A DNA stretch of 64,000 bases from contig NZ_CP028908.1 in NCBI RefSeq assembly GCF_024181725.1, forward strand, positions 2,294,001 through 2,358,000, given 5' to 3'. The position numbers and the translations under genes are program-made. Positions 63,916 through 64,000 of this stretch are shown here, in pieces. Source of the stretch: Bradyrhizobium sp. WD16. GTDB taxonomy: Bacteria; Pseudomonadota; Alphaproteobacteria; Rhizobiales; Xanthobacteraceae. Each line of letters opens with the position of its first letter. Position 1 is the first letter of the stretch. The notes under the pieces are model-generated. The model saw only the letters and a program-made list of their open reading frames with translations, did no database searches and was not told the DNA's origin.

Positions 63916-64000
63916 CAATCAAGTCCGCTCCACTGGCGTGCGACACGCGTCGGCGCTGCTGCGAGCCGGCGCTTACGACCGCGCCAAGGCAATGGTCACA

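Overview
The window is GC-rich, gene-dense chromosomal DNA of an alphaproteobacterium, most likely of the Bradyrhizobium/Rhodopseudomonas type (Nitrobacteraceae). The pointers are a GcrA cell-cycle regulator with clustered GANTC sites upstream, a class I lysyl-tRNA synthetase, the long (378-residue) dCTP deaminase, a SAM-II riboswitch before metZ, the aerobic box pathway with a BoxR-type regulator, and intergenic repeats bounded by CTAG. No phage, CRISPR array, transposase gene or replication origin was seen. The genus is inferred, not proven.

Layout. 1-7.5 kb: the end of a proton-pump P-type ATPase, an orphan molybdate-type binding protein with a TATAT palindrome upstream, a branched-chain-amino-acid-type binding protein, a CHASE-GGDEF-EAL protein and two repeat clusters. 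7.5-17.7 kb: aerobic benzoate degradation. boxR and a small unknown gene diverge from benzoate-CoA ligase, an alpha/beta hydrolase and a DUF309 gene; boxC-boxB-boxA follow, and a convergent SDR closes the block. Both box promoters carry nearly the same GCAkTATwATGCATA motif. 18-21 kb: an OmpA-domain protein, a small membrane protein and a UPF0104-type membrane protein that overlaps phoR. 21-27.9 kb: phoR-pstS-pstC-pstA-pstB-phoU-phoB with a tandem Pho box before pstS. 28-33 kb: gcrA diverging from argD-argF-hslO, then apaG. 33-36.3 kb: an OpgC-type acyltransferase overlapping two SGNH-like exported proteins. 36.4-40.3 kb: metZ with its SAM-II riboswitch and terminator, dcd, and a degenerate REC-EAL protein. 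40.5-44.5 kb: tRNA-Gly(CCC), an ABC-2 exporter, an old-yellow-enzyme remnant and a large flavoprotein. 44.8-53.5 kb: a ClpP-like exported protein, a SCO protein, a solute-binding protein, lysK, DUF952, pyrD, a MATE exporter, a metallo-hydrolase and a small membrane protein. 53.7-56.7 kb: a three-gene four-carbon sugar-acid (tetronate) module without its aldolase. 56.8-60.9 kb: an enoyl-CoA hydratase, two acyl-CoA dehydrogenases and a divergent SDR, an acyl-CoA oxidation module. 61-64 kb: small stress and envelope proteins, a ketopantoate-reductase-family enzyme, a GrlR-like protein and a DUF1810 protein.

The least explained signal is a family of short palindromic elements (several stem types, about 60-80 bp each), all flanked by CTAG, at five places. 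They abut by sharing CTAG, recur as composite units with a constant 13-base spacer, and in three cases their boundary CTAG contains the TAG stop codon of the adjacent gene. This fits a non-autonomous element that targets CTAG, as IS630/Tc1-type transposases do. The mechanism is inference.
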